A stretch of 64,000 nt of DNA from Marinibium conchae (GCF_015595035.1 NZ_JADNRN010000004.1:239133-303132), one strand, 5' to 3'. Shown: positions 50,736-61,717, counted from the stretch's first letter. The notes: generated from the sequence alone by a model not told the origin. Translations and numbers: made by a program.

Positions 50736-53507
50736 CTAGATAGCTTCTATTTCAGCTTTCTGCGCTTCTATTTTGCTTAACTGCATTTCCATATCTGCAA
50801 GCTTGGCGCGTTCTTTTTCAATGACAGCTTCCGGCGCTTTACTTACAAAATTTTCATTACTCAACTTACCTTTGGTACGTTGAGCATCCTTTTCAATTTT
50901 CTCAGCCGCTTTACTCAAACGGGCCAACTCAGCATCTTTATCGATAAGCCCCGCCATGGGGATCAGTATTTCCATTTCCCCCACCATCGCGGTCGCAGAG
51001 GCAGGTGCTTGCTCGCCTGCTTCAAGCTTGGTAACCGACTCCAGCTTGGCCAATTTAGCAACGTAAGTGCCGCAACTATCTAATTTGGATTGATCGCTAG
51101 CCGACACATTTTTCAGTAACACCGGCAGCGGCTTCGAAGGTGGTATATCCATCTCACCACGAATATTTCGAATACCAACGATAAAGGCCTTAACCCACTC
51201 GATGTCGTCAATTGCGCTTTGGTCATGCTTGCTCTCATCCACAATTGGGAAAGCATCAACCATAATACTCGCTGCGTCGGTGTTATTCGTAGAAAGAGGC
51301 TTCACCTTTTGCCATATTTCATCAGTGATGAAAGGCATAAATGGATGAAGTAGACGCATCATGTGCTCTAAAACATTTATTAAGGTATGCCTAGTACCGC
51401 GCTTTTCAGCGTCACTACTTTGCTCAGAATTTAGAACCGGCTTCGATAATTCAAGATACCAATCACAGAATTGATTCCAAGTAAACTCATACAAATGTTG
51501 AGCTGCGATATCGAAGCGATATTGTTCAATAGCTTGCTCATACGCGTTGAGAGTGTCTTGAAACTGAGACCAAATCCAACGATCGAATACACTCAAGCTC
51601 ATTTCTCCACCTTCTCGACCTGCGTCAAACTCTTCTGTATTCATTAATACAAATCGAGTGGCGTTCCAAATTTTATTACAGAAATTTCGGTATCCTTCAA
51701 CTCTGCCCATATCGAAATTAATATCTCGACTAGTAGATGCCATGGCTGCAAAGGTAAATCGTAAAGCATCTGTGCCGTAGGCATTAATACCGTCAGAGAA
51801 TTGTTTCTTGGTTGCTTTCCCTATTTTCTCTGCCATTTTTGGCTGCATCATTCCAGAGGTGCGCTTGGTCATAAGAGCATCAAGGTCGATACCATCAATC
51901 AAATCGATTGGATCTAGCACATTGCCTTTTGACTTCGACATTTTGTCGCCGTTTTCATCGCGAATTAGGCCGGTGATATAGATATCTTTGAATGGAATTT
52001 TGCCCGTGAACTTTTTCGTCATCATTATCATTCTGGCTACCCAGAAGAAAATAATATCAAAGCCGGTAACCAGTACTGAGCTTGGCACAAAGGTTTCAAG
52101 TTCTGGCGTTTCTTTAGGCCAACCCATTGTTGCGAAAGGCCACAAAGCCGACGAAAACCAAGTATCGAGCACATCTTCATCTTGCTTTAAGGAAACTGAG
52201 TCAGCTAACTTATGCTTTTCTCTTACTTCCGCTTCACTTCTGCCAACGTAAATGTTTCCGTCATTATCGAAGTATGCTGGAATGCGGTGCCCCCACCATA
52301 ATTGGCGAGAAATACACCAGTCTTGAATATTGTGCATCCATTGATAATAGGTTTTGTTCCAGTTTTCAGGTACAAAACGAATTTCGCCGCTCTCAACTGC
52401 GTCTATTGCTGGTTTCGCAAGCGATTCCACCGCAACGTACCATTGATTGGTAAGATAAGGTTCTATGACTTCGCCTGTTCTATCGCCTCTAGGAACCTTC
52501 AGTTTATGCTCTTCAACTTTAATCAGCACACCAAGGGCCTCAAGATCATCAACGATGACTTTACGCGCGTCAAAACGGTCTAGGCCTTGATACTTTTGCG
52601 GAGCAACATCGTTGATCTTAGCTTCGTCTGTAAGAATATTTATCATCTCCAGATCATGGCGCTTGCCCATCTCATAATCGTTGAAATCGTGCGCAGGCGT
52701 AATTTTTACGCAACCGGTGCCGAAATCTTGGTCAACATAGTCATCGGCAATAATAGGTATTTCTCGGTCAGTGAGCGGAAGTCTTATTGTTTTGCCGATT
52801 AATGACGCATAACGCTCGTCATCTGGATGCACCGCTACGGCAGTATCGCCAAGCATAGTTTCAGGACGAGTCGTTGCAACAACTATGTGCCCAGAGCCAT
52901 CGCTGAGTGGATATTGCATGTGCCACATGTGGCCATTTTCTTCTTCGTTAACCACTTCAAGATCGGACACTGCAGTAAGCAATACTGGATCCCAGTTTAC
53001 CAAGCGTTTACCGCGATAAATCAAGCCCTCTTCATAAAGCTTAACAAACACTTCTTGTACCGCTTCAGACAGATTGTCGTCCATGGTGAATACTTCGCGA
53101 TCCCAATCTGGAGAGGTACCTAAACGACGCATTTGTTGCGTGATCGTGCCACCGGACTCTTCTTTCCACTCCCAGATTTTTTTAACAAAGTCTTCCCTAC
53201 CTAAGTCGTGGCGGGTAAGCTTTTGTGCATTCAGTTTGCGCTCTACAACCATTTGTGTGGCGATACCCGCATGGTCAGTACCACACTGCCATAGGGTATT
53301 GTTGCCTTTCATGCGCTTATAACGAATTAATGAATCCATGATGGTATGTTGAAAAGCATGCCCCATGTGCAAGCTTCCGGTCACGTTTGGTGGTGGTAAT
53401 AAAATACAGTAAGGATCACCGTCACCAGATGCTTTGAAATAGCCTTGTTGCTCCCACTTTACATAACAATCTTTTTCAATTTTGTGGGGGTCGAATGTCT
53501 TATCCAT
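50736..53507 (-). CDS. valS: Valyl-tRNA synthetase
   Basis: Class I synthetase charging tRNA-Val with editing. 923 residues: HMGH (47-50) as HIGH motif within [13 protein letters not shown], an editing domain, KMSKS in [15 protein letters not shown], an anticodon-binding domain, and the C-terminal coiled coil (about 855-923). Operon with holC and pepA in the conserved gammaproteobacterial order. Confidence 0.98.
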   Translation of the reverse strand: MDKTFDPHKIEKDCYVKWEQQGYFKASGDGDPYCILLPPPNVTGSLHMGHAFQHTIMDSLIRYKRMKGNNTLWQCGTDHAGIATQMVVERKLNAQKLTRHDLGREDFVKKIWEWKEESGGTITQQMRRLGTSPDWDREVFTMDDNLSEAVQEVFVKLYEEGLIYRGKRLVNWDPVLLTAVSDLEVVNEEENGHMWHMQYPLSDGSGHIVVATTRPETMLGDTAVAVHPDDERYASLIGKTIRLPLTDREIPIIADDYVDQDFGTGCVKITPAHDFNDYEMGKRHDLEMINILTDEAKINDVAPQKYQGLDRFDARKVIVDDLEALGVLIKVEEHKLKVPRGDRTGEVIEPYLTNQWYVAVESLAKPAIDAVESGEIRFVPENWNKTYYQWMHNIQDWCISRQLWWGHRIPAYFDNDGNIYVGRSEAEVREKHKLADSVSLKQDEDVLDTWFSSALWPFATMGWPKETPELETFVPSSVLVTGFDIIFFWVARMIMMTKKFTGKIPFKDIYITGLIRDENGDKMSKSKGNVLDPIDLIDGIDLDALMTKRTSGMMQPKMAEKIGKATKKQFSDGINAYGTDALRFTFAAMASTSRDINFDMGRVEGYRNFCNKIWNATRFVLMNTEEFDAGREGGEMSLSVFDRWIWSQFQDTLNAYEQAIEQYRFDIAAQHLYEFTWNQFCDWYLELSKPVLNSEQSSDAEKRGTRHTLINVLEHMMRLLHPFMPFITDEIWQKVKPLSTNNTDAASIMVDAFPIVDESKHDQSAIDDIEWVKAFIVGIRNIRGEMDIPPSKPLPVLLKNVSASDQSKLDSCGTYVAKLAKLESVTKLEAGEQAPASATAMVGEMEILIPMAGLIDKDAELARLSKAAEKIEKDAQRTKGKLSNENFVSKAPEAVIEKERAKLADMEMQLSKIEAQKAEIEAI

Positions 53508-53520
53508 TAATTACTCTCGT

Positions 53521-53964
53521 TTATAGGTGGTTGGCTGGCGTGAACTGCATATTGCACCCCGCTAACTTATAAAGCTTATAGCGCTCACGCGCAGCTTGTT
53601 TTTGTTCTTCATCTACAGGCACGAAGTCGATGATATGTTGAAATGCCCGGTGATTCTCTATCATGGTTTGGGACAAGTTGATCAGAGTATGACGCGTATT
53701 CACCCTCTGACCTTCCCATGTTATTTCTGCAGGAGTGCCTTGCTTAGGGCCTTCACCGTATAAATTATGTGGAATAAAATCATCAACATGGTAATTCCAA
53801 ACTAACTCATCAAAGGCTTCAGCTTGCTTTTTATTCTTGCAGAGAATAGTCGACCATTTGCGCTTCTTGTAAATGGACTTAAGTGAATCAGAACAAGTTG
53901 AAAGCATACTCTGCTCTTGCCCTTCTTCATTGTCAGTCAGTTGATAAAAAGTCACCATGGTCAT
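53521..53964 (-). CDS. holC: DNA polymerase III chi subunit
   Basis: Clamp-loader accessory protein that binds SSB during replication. 147 residues with the chi family pattern: VTFYQL start, YKKRKWSTILCKNKKQAEAFDELVW, FIPHNLYGEGP and RNTRHTLINLS-like NTRHTLINLS. Located 13 bp upstream of valS and 52 bp downstream of pepA, the normal pepA-holC-valS order. Confidence 0.95.
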   Translation of the reverse strand: MTMVTFYQLTDNEEGQEQSMLSTCSDSLKSIYKKRKWSTILCKNKKQAEAFDELVWNYHVDDFIPHNLYGEGPKQGTPAEITWEGQRVNTRHTLINLSQTMIENHRAFQHIIDFVPVDEEQKQAARERYKLYKLAGCNMQFTPANHL

Positions 53965-54016
53965 TATATTTACGTCTCGCTCAGTGCAGGTTTAATATAA
54001 AAAGATTAATGTTGGC

Positions 54017-55522
54017 TTAATCTTCACTTACCAAGCCAGCTTTATTAAACAAGTACTGCGACAACATAGGTACTGGTCGCCCTGTTGCGCCTTTGCGTGC
54101 TCCGCCAACCCAAGCTGTTCCTGCAATATCGAGGTGAGCCCAATTGTATTTTTTCGTAAAGCGCGACAAAAAGCATCCGGCAGTGATAGTACCAGCCGGA
54201 CGACCGCCAATGTTTGCCATATCGGCAAAGGGACTTTCAATAAGTTCTTGATATTCGTCCCATAGAGGCATACGCCAAGCGCGATCGGAGCTCTGTTCCG
54301 AGGCATTAATTAACTCATGGGAAAGCGGATTATGAGTACTGAGTACGGCTGTCGCATGAGGGCCAAGAGCAATAACACAGGCACCGGTAAGCGTCGCTAT
54401 ATCAATCACTGCCTCAGGCTCATAACGCTCGACGTAGGTCAGCGCATCACAAAGCACTAATCGCCCTTCCGCATCAGTATTGAGTACTTCAACAGTCTGG
54501 CCCGACATCGTTGTTAAAATATCGCCAGGGCGATAAGCGTTAGCATCAGGCATGTTCTCGCAGCCTGCAATAACACCTATCACATTAATAGGTAGATTCA
54601 GTTCCGCAACAGTATGCATCACACCCAACACAGAGCTTGCGCCACACATGTCGTACTTCATTTCATCCATATTTGCACTGGGCTTAATTGAAATACCGCC
54701 AGAATCAAAGGTAAGGCCTTTGCCAACAAGTACAATTGGGGCTTGGCTTTCTTCACCACCTTTGTGATGAATGATACTCATGATGGATTCATTATGAGAG
54801 CCGCGGCCTACGGCAAGATAACTATCCATTTTCAGCTCAGCCATTTCTTTTTCGCCAACGGTCTCAAGGCTAAGCGAATCGTAACGATCAACTAATTCAG
54901 CACTTTGCTCGTTAAGATATTTAGGGTTGCAAATATTGGGGGGCATATTGCTTACATCTTTGGCAACTACGACACCTTTGCTTACGGCAGAACCATGCTC
55001 AACTGCACGCTCTCCTGAGGTCAATTCTTTCCGAGTGGGAACATTAAATACCATTTTACGCAAAGGGCGTCTTGGCTCACCTTTTTTAGTCTTCAATTGT
55101 AAAAAGGTGTACAACGAATCATTTGCTGCTTCAACCGCTTGACGAACTTTCCAATAAGTATCTCTGCCTTTAACGTGCAGTTCGGTAAGGAAACAAACCG
55201 CTTCCATCGAACCCGTTTCGTTCAAGGTTTGAATAGTTTTGGCAATAATCTGCTTATATTGACGTTCATTTAATTCGCGTTCTTTACCACAACCAACCAG
55301 CAATACTCGCTCACTTAGCACGTTTGGCACGTGATGTAACAGCAGCATTTGGCCAGCTTTACCCTCAAGATCGCCACGGCGCAACAAATTACTAATGTAG
55401 CCTTCGCTGATTTGATCAAGCTGTTCAGCAACATGAGTAAGTCGACGTGGTTCGAAAACACCAACTACGATGCAGGCGCTACGTTGTTTTTCAGGACTTC
55501 CGCTCTTTACGCTAAATTCCAT
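54017..55522 (-). CDS. pepA: Leucyl aminopeptidase (cytosol aminopeptidase A)
   Basis: Hexameric two-metal aminopeptidase; in E. coli it also helps site-specific recombination and binds DNA. 501 residues with the metal-binding C-terminal catalytic domain: [29 protein letters not shown] and the signature [14 protein letters not shown]. First gene of pepA-holC-valS; divergent from lptFG, as in E. coli. Confidence 0.97.
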   Translation of the reverse strand: MEFSVKSGSPEKQRSACIVVGVFEPRRLTHVAEQLDQISEGYISNLLRRGDLEGKAGQMLLLHHVPNVLSERVLLVGCGKERELNERQYKQIIAKTIQTLNETGSMEAVCFLTELHVKGRDTYWKVRQAVEAANDSLYTFLQLKTKKGEPRRPLRKMVFNVPTRKELTSGERAVEHGSAVSKGVVVAKDVSNMPPNICNPKYLNEQSAELVDRYDSLSLETVGEKEMAELKMDSYLAVGRGSHNESIMSIIHHKGGEESQAPIVLVGKGLTFDSGGISIKPSANMDEMKYDMCGASSVLGVMHTVAELNLPINVIGVIAGCENMPDANAYRPGDILTTMSGQTVEVLNTDAEGRLVLCDALTYVERYEPEAVIDIATLTGACVIALGPHATAVLSTHNPLSHELINASEQSSDRAWRMPLWDEYQELIESPFADMANIGGRPAGTITAGCFLSRFTKKYNWAHLDIAGTAWVGGARKGATGRPVPMLSQYLFNKAGLVSED

Positions 55523-55747
55523 TCTGTTTCCTTAAAAGTGAGGATGAGCACTAGCAGTCAATACAAACTACAGTGAAAGCTAAATTTACTATAGGAAAAA
55601 ATATGTATTGTCTGGTAGCAAAAGTTTGGTTTATGCTAAACTTAACGTGATTTAAAAACGCTGTGTGCATAAAACTGTCAGAAACGCTAAGTTTACTGAA
55701 ATATCTGCACCTTTCCACTAAAACCTATGTTTTTCATCAGTTGCTAA

Positions 55748-56851
55748 ATGCTAATTTTCCGATACTTATTACGCGAAACATTCAAATCACAAATTGCCGT
55801 GTTCTTTATTCTCATGGCAATTTTTATTACGCTGCGTTTTGCGCGTGTTTTAGGCGATGCCACCGATGGTGATGTACCTGCTGAGTTAGTACTCGGTTTT
55901 ATTACACTTTATAGCCCAATACTTGCCTCTTTGGTACTGCCCATCAGTCTGTTTTTAGGGATCATGCTCGCGCATGGGCGACTATATGTCGACAGTGAAA
56001 TAACCGTATTGAAAGCTTGTGGTGTAAGTGAGTGGTATGTAACGAGAGTAACACTTGCTTTCGGTATTGTAATGGCCTTAGTCACAGGTGTGGTAACAAT
56101 GTATTTAGCTCCTGCTGCAGCGGAGAAAGAGTATCAGCTTCAAGAGCAAGCTCAAGCAAAATCAGGTTTAGCCTCAGTGATTCCTGGCCGTTTTCAGCAA
56201 ACCGGTGATAAACGAGCAGTGATATTTGTTCACGATGTTGATAACGAAAGCAACAAACTACAAAAAGTATTTTTGTCGCAGCGAAACAAAGAAGATAACC
56301 GAACTCATCTTATTTATGCGCAAACGGGCACAATTGAAAAAAGCGAAATTGGTGACCAGCAACTTGTACTATTTAACGGTAACCAATACGAAGGCGAAAA
56401 CCAAGAGAAGGCCTTTCAAATAATTAACTTCGATGAATATCGTGTAACCATTGCGCCAAAAGACCAAGAACAAAAACGAAGAAAACTCGTTGCCTTACCG
56501 ACTAATGAGCTCATGAAACTAGACAGCATCGAGGCTATCGCAGAGTTACAATGGAGAATTGCCATTCCCCTGTCACTGCCTTTTTTAGTACTTATTGCTG
56601 TTCCTCTGAGTGCCGTCGATCCGAGGCAAGGACGTTTTGGTAAAATGTTTCCGGCGCTGCTTCTTTACCTCGGTTACTTCTTGTTATTACTGGCAAGCAG
56701 GCGAGTGTTAGAAGATGGGAAGTTACCAGTGTGGTTAGGGTTGTGGTGGGTGCATTTTGTGATGTTACTTGTTGGGATTGGCTTAATCGCCCGCGACCGC
56801 AAAACTGGCGTTATTTTACGCCAACTGTTTTTGAGGAAAAAAGATGTTTAA
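55748..56851 (+). CDS. lptF: LptF, LPS export ABC transporter permease
   Basis: Inner-membrane permease of LptB2FGC that extracts LPS from the membrane. 367 residues: membrane segments at about 15-33, 55-78 and 100-120, a periplasmic beta-jellyroll (about 130-260), then three more segments to 360. Typical opening LIFRYLLRETFKSQIAVFF. The ATG of lptG lies inside its 3' end. Its ATPase LptB and partner LptC are encoded at 5.8-7.6 kb of this window. Confidence 0.95.
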   Translation: MLIFRYLLRETFKSQIAVFFILMAIFITLRFARVLGDATDGDVPAELVLGFITLYSPILASLVLPISLFLGIMLAHGRLYVDSEITVLKACGVSEWYVTRVTLAFGIVMALVTGVVTMYLAPAAAEKEYQLQEQAQAKSGLASVIPGRFQQTGDKRAVIFVHDVDNESNKLQKVFLSQRNKEDNRTHLIYAQTGTIEKSEIGDQQLVLFNGNQYEGENQEKAFQIINFDEYRVTIAPKDQEQKRRKLVALPTNELMKLDSIEAIAELQWRIAIPLSLPFLVLIAVPLSAVDPRQGRFGKMFPALLLYLGYFLLLLASRRVLEDGKLPVWLGLWWVHFVMLLVGIGLIARDRKTGVILRQLFLRKKDV

Positions 56852-57908
56852 GCTCCTCGATTTATATGTTGCCCGAACGCTATTAAGCACCGTCACGGTT
56901 ACTCTTTCGGTACTCATTGGCTTAAGTGCGTTGATAAAATTTGTAGAACAGTTACGGCGTGTGGGTCAAGGCGACTACGACATGACACTTGCCGCACTCT
57001 ACGTGCTGCTGAGCCTTCCTCGAGAAATAGAACAATTTTTACCGATGGCAACACTGCTTGGTGGGCTCATTGGAATGGGCTTACTTGCCCAAAATAGTGA
57101 ATTGGTGGTGATGCAATCGGCAGGCCTGAGTCGCTGGAATATAATTAATTCTGCAATGAAATCACTTATCATTTTGATCGTCGCAGTGATGCTGCTTGGG
57201 GAATTTGTTACTCCTAAAAGCGAATCAAAAGCAAAAGAGCTTAGAACCCAAGCATTGTCGGGGGGTAGTCTAATTTTATCTGACGAACTGTTTTGGGCGA
57301 AAGACGGCAACGACTTTGTAAGTATTTCAGAGGTACTCACGAAAGAAAGCCTTAGAAACATTACCATTTATAAGTTTGACGAAAATTTAGAACTCAATAG
57401 TATTATCTCGGCTGAAGCAGCCATGTTTAAAAACGACAGTTGGATGTTACAACAAGTAAGTTCGCTCAGCTTTTCCGAAACGCAGATTGATAAATATGAG
57501 ACTGGAAACCTAGAGTGGAACAGCACCCTCACCCCAGACAAATTAGGCATTGTTGCTATCAAACCAGAAGCGCTTTCTATTCGTGGCTTAATTAGCTATG
57601 TAAATTACCTAGAGAATAGTGATCAAGACGCCGAAAAGTATCGATTAGCCTTCTGGCGGAAGGTGCTGCAACCATTGTCCGTGGCTGTGATGTTGCTCAT
57701 GGCCTTGTCGTTTATATTTGGTCCGCTCAGAAGTGTAACAATGGGAGCCCGGACAATAATGGGGGTAATGGTTGGTTTCAGCTTCTTTATAGCCAATCAG
57801 GTATTCGGGCAGTTTAGTCTAGTATTCCAACTTCCAGCAATAGTGGGTGCAACATTACCAAGCATTGCTTTTGCGTTTATCGCGATTCTACTTCTACGAA
57901 GGCAATGA
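56844..57908 (+). CDS. lptG: LptG, LPS export ABC transporter permease
   Basis: Second permease of the LptB2FGC complex. 354 residues with the same plan as LptF: three membrane segments, periplasmic jellyroll (about 130-260), three segments. Opening LLDLYVARTLLSTVTVTL and GPLRSVTMGARTIMGVMVGFSFF fit the family. Overlaps lptF by 8 bp, so translationally coupled. Ends 41 bp from the convergent RDD gene. Confidence 0.95.
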   Translation: MFKLLDLYVARTLLSTVTVTLSVLIGLSALIKFVEQLRRVGQGDYDMTLAALYVLLSLPREIEQFLPMATLLGGLIGMGLLAQNSELVVMQSAGLSRWNIINSAMKSLIILIVAVMLLGEFVTPKSESKAKELRTQALSGGSLILSDELFWAKDGNDFVSISEVLTKESLRNITIYKFDENLELNSIISAEAAMFKNDSWMLQQVSSLSFSETQIDKYETGNLEWNSTLTPDKLGIVAIKPEALSIRGLISYVNYLENSDQDAEKYRLAFWRKVLQPLSVAVMLLMALSFIFGPLRSVTMGARTIMGVMVGFSFFIANQVFGQFSLVFQLPAIVGATLPSIAFAFIAILLLRRQ

Positions 57909-57949
57909 AGACAGTAGCTGTAGCACACTCACTGTGCGAAAAACGTCAG

Positions 57950-58528
57950 CTACCAAGATTTGTGATCGTTTGCTTCCTTTGATAAAAACAGTACTTCAGT
58001 TTGCGCTATTCTATCTTGTAGCGACAACTTATTTTTATAGTCAATTAACACCAACAAAGTTCCTAAACCTAAAAAGGAGGTAAACATACGAAGGGCCAAC
58101 CTTGGATAACCTATCGTTGCTTCATTTTTCAAATTAAAGATTTTCAAGCGCCAGGCACGCATGCCTAAAGTTTGACCGCCATTTTTCCAAAACCATAGGA
58201 AAAAGCCACTTATCCAAAACCCCACCCAGATATTTGCAATTAACTTCAAAGAATCAGACTGTGTAAACAAGTCCATGTAGTTTTCAAAGCCTTGATTGTT
58301 GATAAGCTGAACTTCAAATAGTATTAACATCATTACCTGAATCACTAAACCCGCACACATACCAACAGCAGTTGCGACTAAGGCATCATATACCATAGCT
58401 GCAAGACGACGAAAGAAGCTAGCACGCTGAAAGCTATCGTTTAATACTGGTATCGATTCAATAGCACTTGAGCCAGAAGATTGATCAGTCGTCTCATTTC
58501 TCGAATGCTTTTTATTACTCTTCGCCAA
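57950..58528 (-). CDS. RDD family membrane protein
   Basis: Polytopic protein of about 192 residues with the RDD core (FFRRLAAMVYDALVATAVG) and two or three further membrane segments; KNGGQTLGMRAWRLKI is the second conserved stretch. Some members are ion exchangers, but function is undefined. The start is taken as TTG at 58528 because GGAGAG lies at 58538-58543; reading from 58582 would add a spurious-looking hydrophobic 18-residue leader. Last gene before tRNA-Leu. Confidence 0.8.
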   Translation of the reverse strand: MAKSNKKHSRNETTDQSSGSSAIESIPVLNDSFQRASFFRRLAAMVYDALVATAVGMCAGLVIQVMMLILFEVQLINNQGFENYMDLFTQSDSLKLIANIWVGFWISGFFLWFWKNGGQTLGMRAWRLKIFNLKNEATIGYPRLALRMFTSFLGLGTLLVLIDYKNKLSLQDRIAQTEVLFLSKEANDHKSW

Positions 58529-58663
58529 GTCTAATTTCTCTCCGTTTAGTTTCCCATACAATATGTATACGAATATTATCACTTATTAGGCTAGTAAAAG
58601 CATCCAAGATAGAACTTATCTAATCGTTTCGTTAATCTTTTCTACTCATAGCTTAAATAACAC

Positions 58664-58691
58664 TTGATACATCAACTTAGATGGCTATAAT
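58664..58691 (+). promoter_or_regulatory. Sigma-70 promoter of tRNA-Leu
   Basis: -35 TTGATA (58664-58669), 16-bp spacer, -10 TATAAT (58686-58691), 35 bp before the tRNA gene. Near-consensus in both hexamers, as expected for a stable RNA gene. Confidence 0.8.
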
Positions 58692-58726
58692 GCTCTGCAC
58701 TTGACGCCAAGTCAGGTTCACTCTGT

Positions 58727-58813
58727 GCCAGAGTGGCGAAATTGGTAGACGCAGCGGATTCAAAATCCGCCGGTAGTAATACTGTGCCGGTTCAAGTCCG
58801 GCCTCTGGTACCA
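58727..58813 (+). tRNA. tRNA-Leu (anticodon CAA)
   Basis: 87-nt cloverleaf: acceptor GCCAGAG pairing with CTCTGGT (terminal G-U), anticodon stem GCGGA/TCCGC with loop TTCAAAA and CAA at 34-36, a long variable arm (CGGTAGTAATACTG) as in class II tRNAs, T arm GCCGG-TTCAAGT-CCGGC, discriminator A and encoded CCA (58811-58813). Reads UUG codons. Confidence 0.97.
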
Positions 58814-58829
58814 TCTCTTTTGAGAACAT

Positions 58830-58860
58830 AAACCTATTGTTTAGCAATAGGTTTTTTTGT
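58830..58860 (+). terminator. Terminator of tRNA-Leu
   Basis: Perfect 10-bp stem (58830-58839 AAACCTATTG, 58845-58854 CAATAGGTTT) with a 5-base loop and a run of T, 17 bp after the tRNA. Confidence 0.9.
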
Positions 58861-58988
58861 TTTTCAAACAGTCCTTGCTTATTGATAACTTACGGCCTTT
58901 AAACATCTTCAAATATCTAATCAGGCTGTAGTTAACTTTCGCATACATATGGTGTATCTTTCAGCTATTGTCAGCAAAAAACACCGAT

Positions 58989-59798
58989 ATGAATTATCAA
59001 CTCATCATTCTTACAGTATTCTTTCTCTTTGCATTAAAAGAAGCTCGAAGCGGGCAGCTGTTCAAAAAGCGTAGCGAAGTCAAAGATGACGGTATTGTAG
59101 AATTTCTAAGTACCTTATTACTTTTTACCGTATCACAACCCTTTATTCTCTTCTCCGCTGCAGTAGTGATGTCTATTCTTGCCCCTCAATATGAAGGAGT
59201 ATTAGCGCACAGCTCCATATGGTTGCAAATTGCACTCTTACTTGTTTTAGACGACATGCTCCAGTATTGGTGGCATAGAGCTTGCCATTCTTATAGGTGG
59301 CTCTACAAACTCCATCGCGCTCACCACAATGCTAAATATATGAGCGTGCGCATTGTTTACAGGAACAATTTTTTCTACTATCTGATGATGCCTTCCTTGT
59401 GGATGTCTGGTGTGCTTATTTATTTAGGGCTAGGCTGGACCTACGCTGCTTACTTGGTAGTGAAGCTTACTATTATCACTGGGGCGCACTCAGAGTGGAA
59501 ATGGGATAGACCCCTTTACAAAAACAGACACACTCGTTCAATAATGTGGTTTGTTGAGAGGATAATCTCCACCCCCTCTACCCATAGCGCTCATCATGGC
59601 TACGAGCCAGAAGATGGCGTAACAACCTACAAAGGTAACTACGGTAACCTCCTATTTTTTTGGGATGTATTGTTCGGTACAGCCAAAATAACCAGATGCT
59701 ATCCCCAACACTACGGTGTAAAAGGGATGCTAAAATCAGAATGGCCCGAGCAAGTGTTTTGGCCAATCATGAAAACCAAAAGAAAAAGTAGATTATGA
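58989..59798 (+). CDS. Sterol desaturase / fatty acid hydroxylase family protein
   Basis: Membrane di-iron oxygenase-type protein, about 269 residues. Four membrane segments and the three histidine boxes: HRACH, HRAHH and HSAHHG. Family members hydroxylate or desaturate lipids or carotenoids; a bacterial lipid substrate is likely but unknown. Start taken as ATG at 58989; TTG at 58968 is possible. The stop overlaps the next gene by 4 bp (ATGA), so the two are translationally coupled. Confidence 0.88.
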   Translation: MNYQLIILTVFFLFALKEARSGQLFKKRSEVKDDGIVEFLSTLLLFTVSQPFILFSAAVVMSILAPQYEGVLAHSSIWLQIALLLVLDDMLQYWWHRACHSYRWLYKLHRAHHNAKYMSVRIVYRNNFFYYLMMPSLWMSGVLIYLGLGWTYAAYLVVKLTIITGAHSEWKWDRPLYKNRHTRSIMWFVERIISTPSTHSAHHGYEPEDGVTTYKGNYGNLLFFWDVLFGTAKITRCYPQHYGVKGMLKSEWPEQVFWPIMKTKRKSRL

Positions 59799-60691
59799 CT
59801 CGTTTGTTCTGTAATAACACAAGGCTATTCGCTTTTGCTATGTTAAGCATTTGCGCCTTCAATACAATTGCTGTTGATGTAGTAACAGTAAATGTGGGCG
59901 AATCAGAAACCGACAAACGAATACTGTTCAAAAATGAACTAGTAAGGCAAGCGTTAGAAATAACCAAAGAAGAGTATGGAGAGTATAAGATAGTTGCTAA
60001 TCCCATGCGAATGAACATTAACAGGGCTTTTCGTGAACTAGAAATAGGCACTAATTTATCGCTTACCTTTGCTCATACTAGGAAGGAGTTTGAGGACAGA
60101 GCATTCCCAGTTAGAGTACCAATCCGTCAAGGAGTAGACGCTTATCGACTGCTTGTTGTTAAGAAAGGAAGGGAATTGCTGTTTGAAAGTATAGAAAGCC
60201 TTGATGACCTGAAGAAGCTTCGAGTAGGCTTAAGCCCCGCTTGGGCTACATATAAGATTATGAAAGATGAAGGCTTTGATATCGTCGACGCGCCAGTATA
60301 CAAAACAATGTACAACATGCTTGAACTGGAAAGGTTCGATTATATACCTCGTGCTATAAATGAAATCTATGATGAAATTGAACTGTATAAACCCAGACAA
60401 GACGGCTTAGCCATTGTTCCTGGCATCGCACTCCATATCCCTTCGACAAGCTACATGTTTGTGAGTCACAAACAACCTCGTATTTATCAGCGTTTAAACT
60501 CAGGGCTACACGCTATGAATTTAAATGGCGACCTTTCCGCATTGACCGACAAGTTTTTCAAAACCTCGATAAAAAAAGCAGCGCTCCAAAATCGCCGTAT
60601 ATTTTCACTCAACAATGAAGAATTCAATACCGTAGTCAAGCCAATTGAGCAAATAGTGACGCCCTGTACAATAGACAATCTGAGCGACTGA
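59795..60691 (+). CDS. Periplasmic substrate-binding protein (PBP2-like)
   Basis: 298 residues with a signal peptide (about 1-26, ending FNTIA). Two-lobe type II periplasmic-binding fold of the amino-acid/SBP_bac_3 kind, seen as VNVGESETDKR, then the hinge-adjacent LRVGLSPAWATYKIM segment. Members without linked permease genes often act as ligand-binding domains for signalling. Here no permease is near; the gene overlaps the desaturase gene by 4 bp. Ligand unknown. Confidence 0.75.
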   Translation: MTRLFCNNTRLFAFAMLSICAFNTIAVDVVTVNVGESETDKRILFKNELVRQALEITKEEYGEYKIVANPMRMNINRAFRELEIGTNLSLTFAHTRKEFEDRAFPVRVPIRQGVDAYRLLVVKKGRELLFESIESLDDLKKLRVGLSPAWATYKIMKDEGFDIVDAPVYKTMYNMLELERFDYIPRAINEIYDEIELYKPRQDGLAIVPGIALHIPSTSYMFVSHKQPRIYQRLNSGLHAMNLNGDLSALTDKFFKTSIKKAALQNRRIFSLNNEEFNTVVKPIEQIVTPCTIDNLSD

Positions 60692-60703
60692 GCTAAACAT
60701 CAA

Positions 60704-61543
60704 CTAAGTTAGGTTTAAACTGAGTTCATAACCAGAATATTTTCGGATATTAATTACTCTATTTTCATCGAGTAATAAGTATTGCCCTTTAATGCCCATT
60801 AATTTTCCGCTAAAGCCAAGTTCCTTATCCAAGTTAATTGACTTGATTTTTTCAGGATAAGCTAATACAGGGTAGTGAATATTTAATACTTTGCTATCAA
60901 TGCTTTGAACAGACTGCAAGCCGTATTGTTGTTTAATCGCTTCCAGTTCAGGTTCGGCATTCGCCAATAGCTCATCCCTCAGTGCTGTAAGATCAAATAG
61001 CTCGGGCTCACCCTGCAACATTTTACGCCAATTGGTTTTGTCGGCTATTTGTGATTTCAAAGCCGTTTCTACCAAACCACTCATCAACCTGTTTTCTACC
61101 CTCAAGATTGGAAGGGCTTGCGACGCACCTTGATCTATCCAGCGAGAAGATACGCCATCGGAAACGTGTCGAGTGATGCCTACCTTTGTATTCCCAGTAT
61201 TTGATAGATATACAAAGTGACCCGTTAAGCAGTTTTCCTCCCCCCAGCTTGGCTCTCTGCAGGTGCCTTGGTCGTAATGACATTGCTCAGGCTTAATAAT
61301 GCATGTGTCGCATTGAGCTAAACTTGTCATGCAGGGGTAGCAATATCCTTGACTGAAACTTTTATTAGTCTGTCGGCCGCAATGGATACAGTTAATTTGG
61401 GACCGATAGTCTACCGATATGTTGTGACCGATGAGATCGTTCATTTGCACAGTACTTTCCCCGATCGGGAGTTGATACTGTGCTACATTGCTTCGACTCA
61501 CGCTCACACGCATCTTTGAAATGTTCCCAGAAAAATTTGTCAT
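60704..61543 (-). CDS. DUF2797 protein, zinc-ribbon and GIY-YIG-like
   Basis: 279 residues from the ATG at 61543 (AGGG upstream); a longer reading to 61603 is unlikely. N-terminal cysteine pairs C52-x2-C55 and C68-x2-C71, then C78-x2-C81 with C88 and C95, look like two metal sites; then VYLSNTGNTKVGITR resembles the core of GIY-YIG nucleases. Function unknown. Convergent with the binding-protein gene, with 12 bp between stops. Confidence 0.82.
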   Translation of the reverse strand: MTNFSGNISKMRVSVSRSNVAQYQLPIGESTVQMNDLIGHNISVDYRSQINCIHCGRQTNKSFSQGYCYPCMTSLAQCDTCIIKPEQCHYDQGTCREPSWGEENCLTGHFVYLSNTGNTKVGITRHVSDGVSSRWIDQGASQALPILRVENRLMSGLVETALKSQIADKTNWRKMLQGEPELFDLTALRDELLANAEPELEAIKQQYGLQSVQSIDSKVLNIHYPVLAYPEKIKSINLDKELGFSGKLMGIKGQYLLLDENRVINIRKYSGYELSLNLT

Positions 61544-61717
61544 TGTAAGCCCTGTGAAATAAAAACCGAATGATAAGTGTATATGTCGAACATCACAATC
61601 CAAATAGCCAGCTAATCAACATTAATCGATCATCTTATTTTTTTTGACAAATATTAATTGATTGTGCAGTGATAAGGCCTTTAATAGAATGTTGCGTCCA
61701 AAGTAGAGCGAAGATAA

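Noticed and set aside
55321..55345. TGGCACG sigma-54-like element in pepA
   Set aside because: It lies inside coding sequence and the -12 GC element is absent at the required spacing.
58727..58813. tRNA-Leu as an integration site of a genomic island
   Set aside because: No integrase follows and no repeat of the tRNA 3' end was seen downstream within the window.
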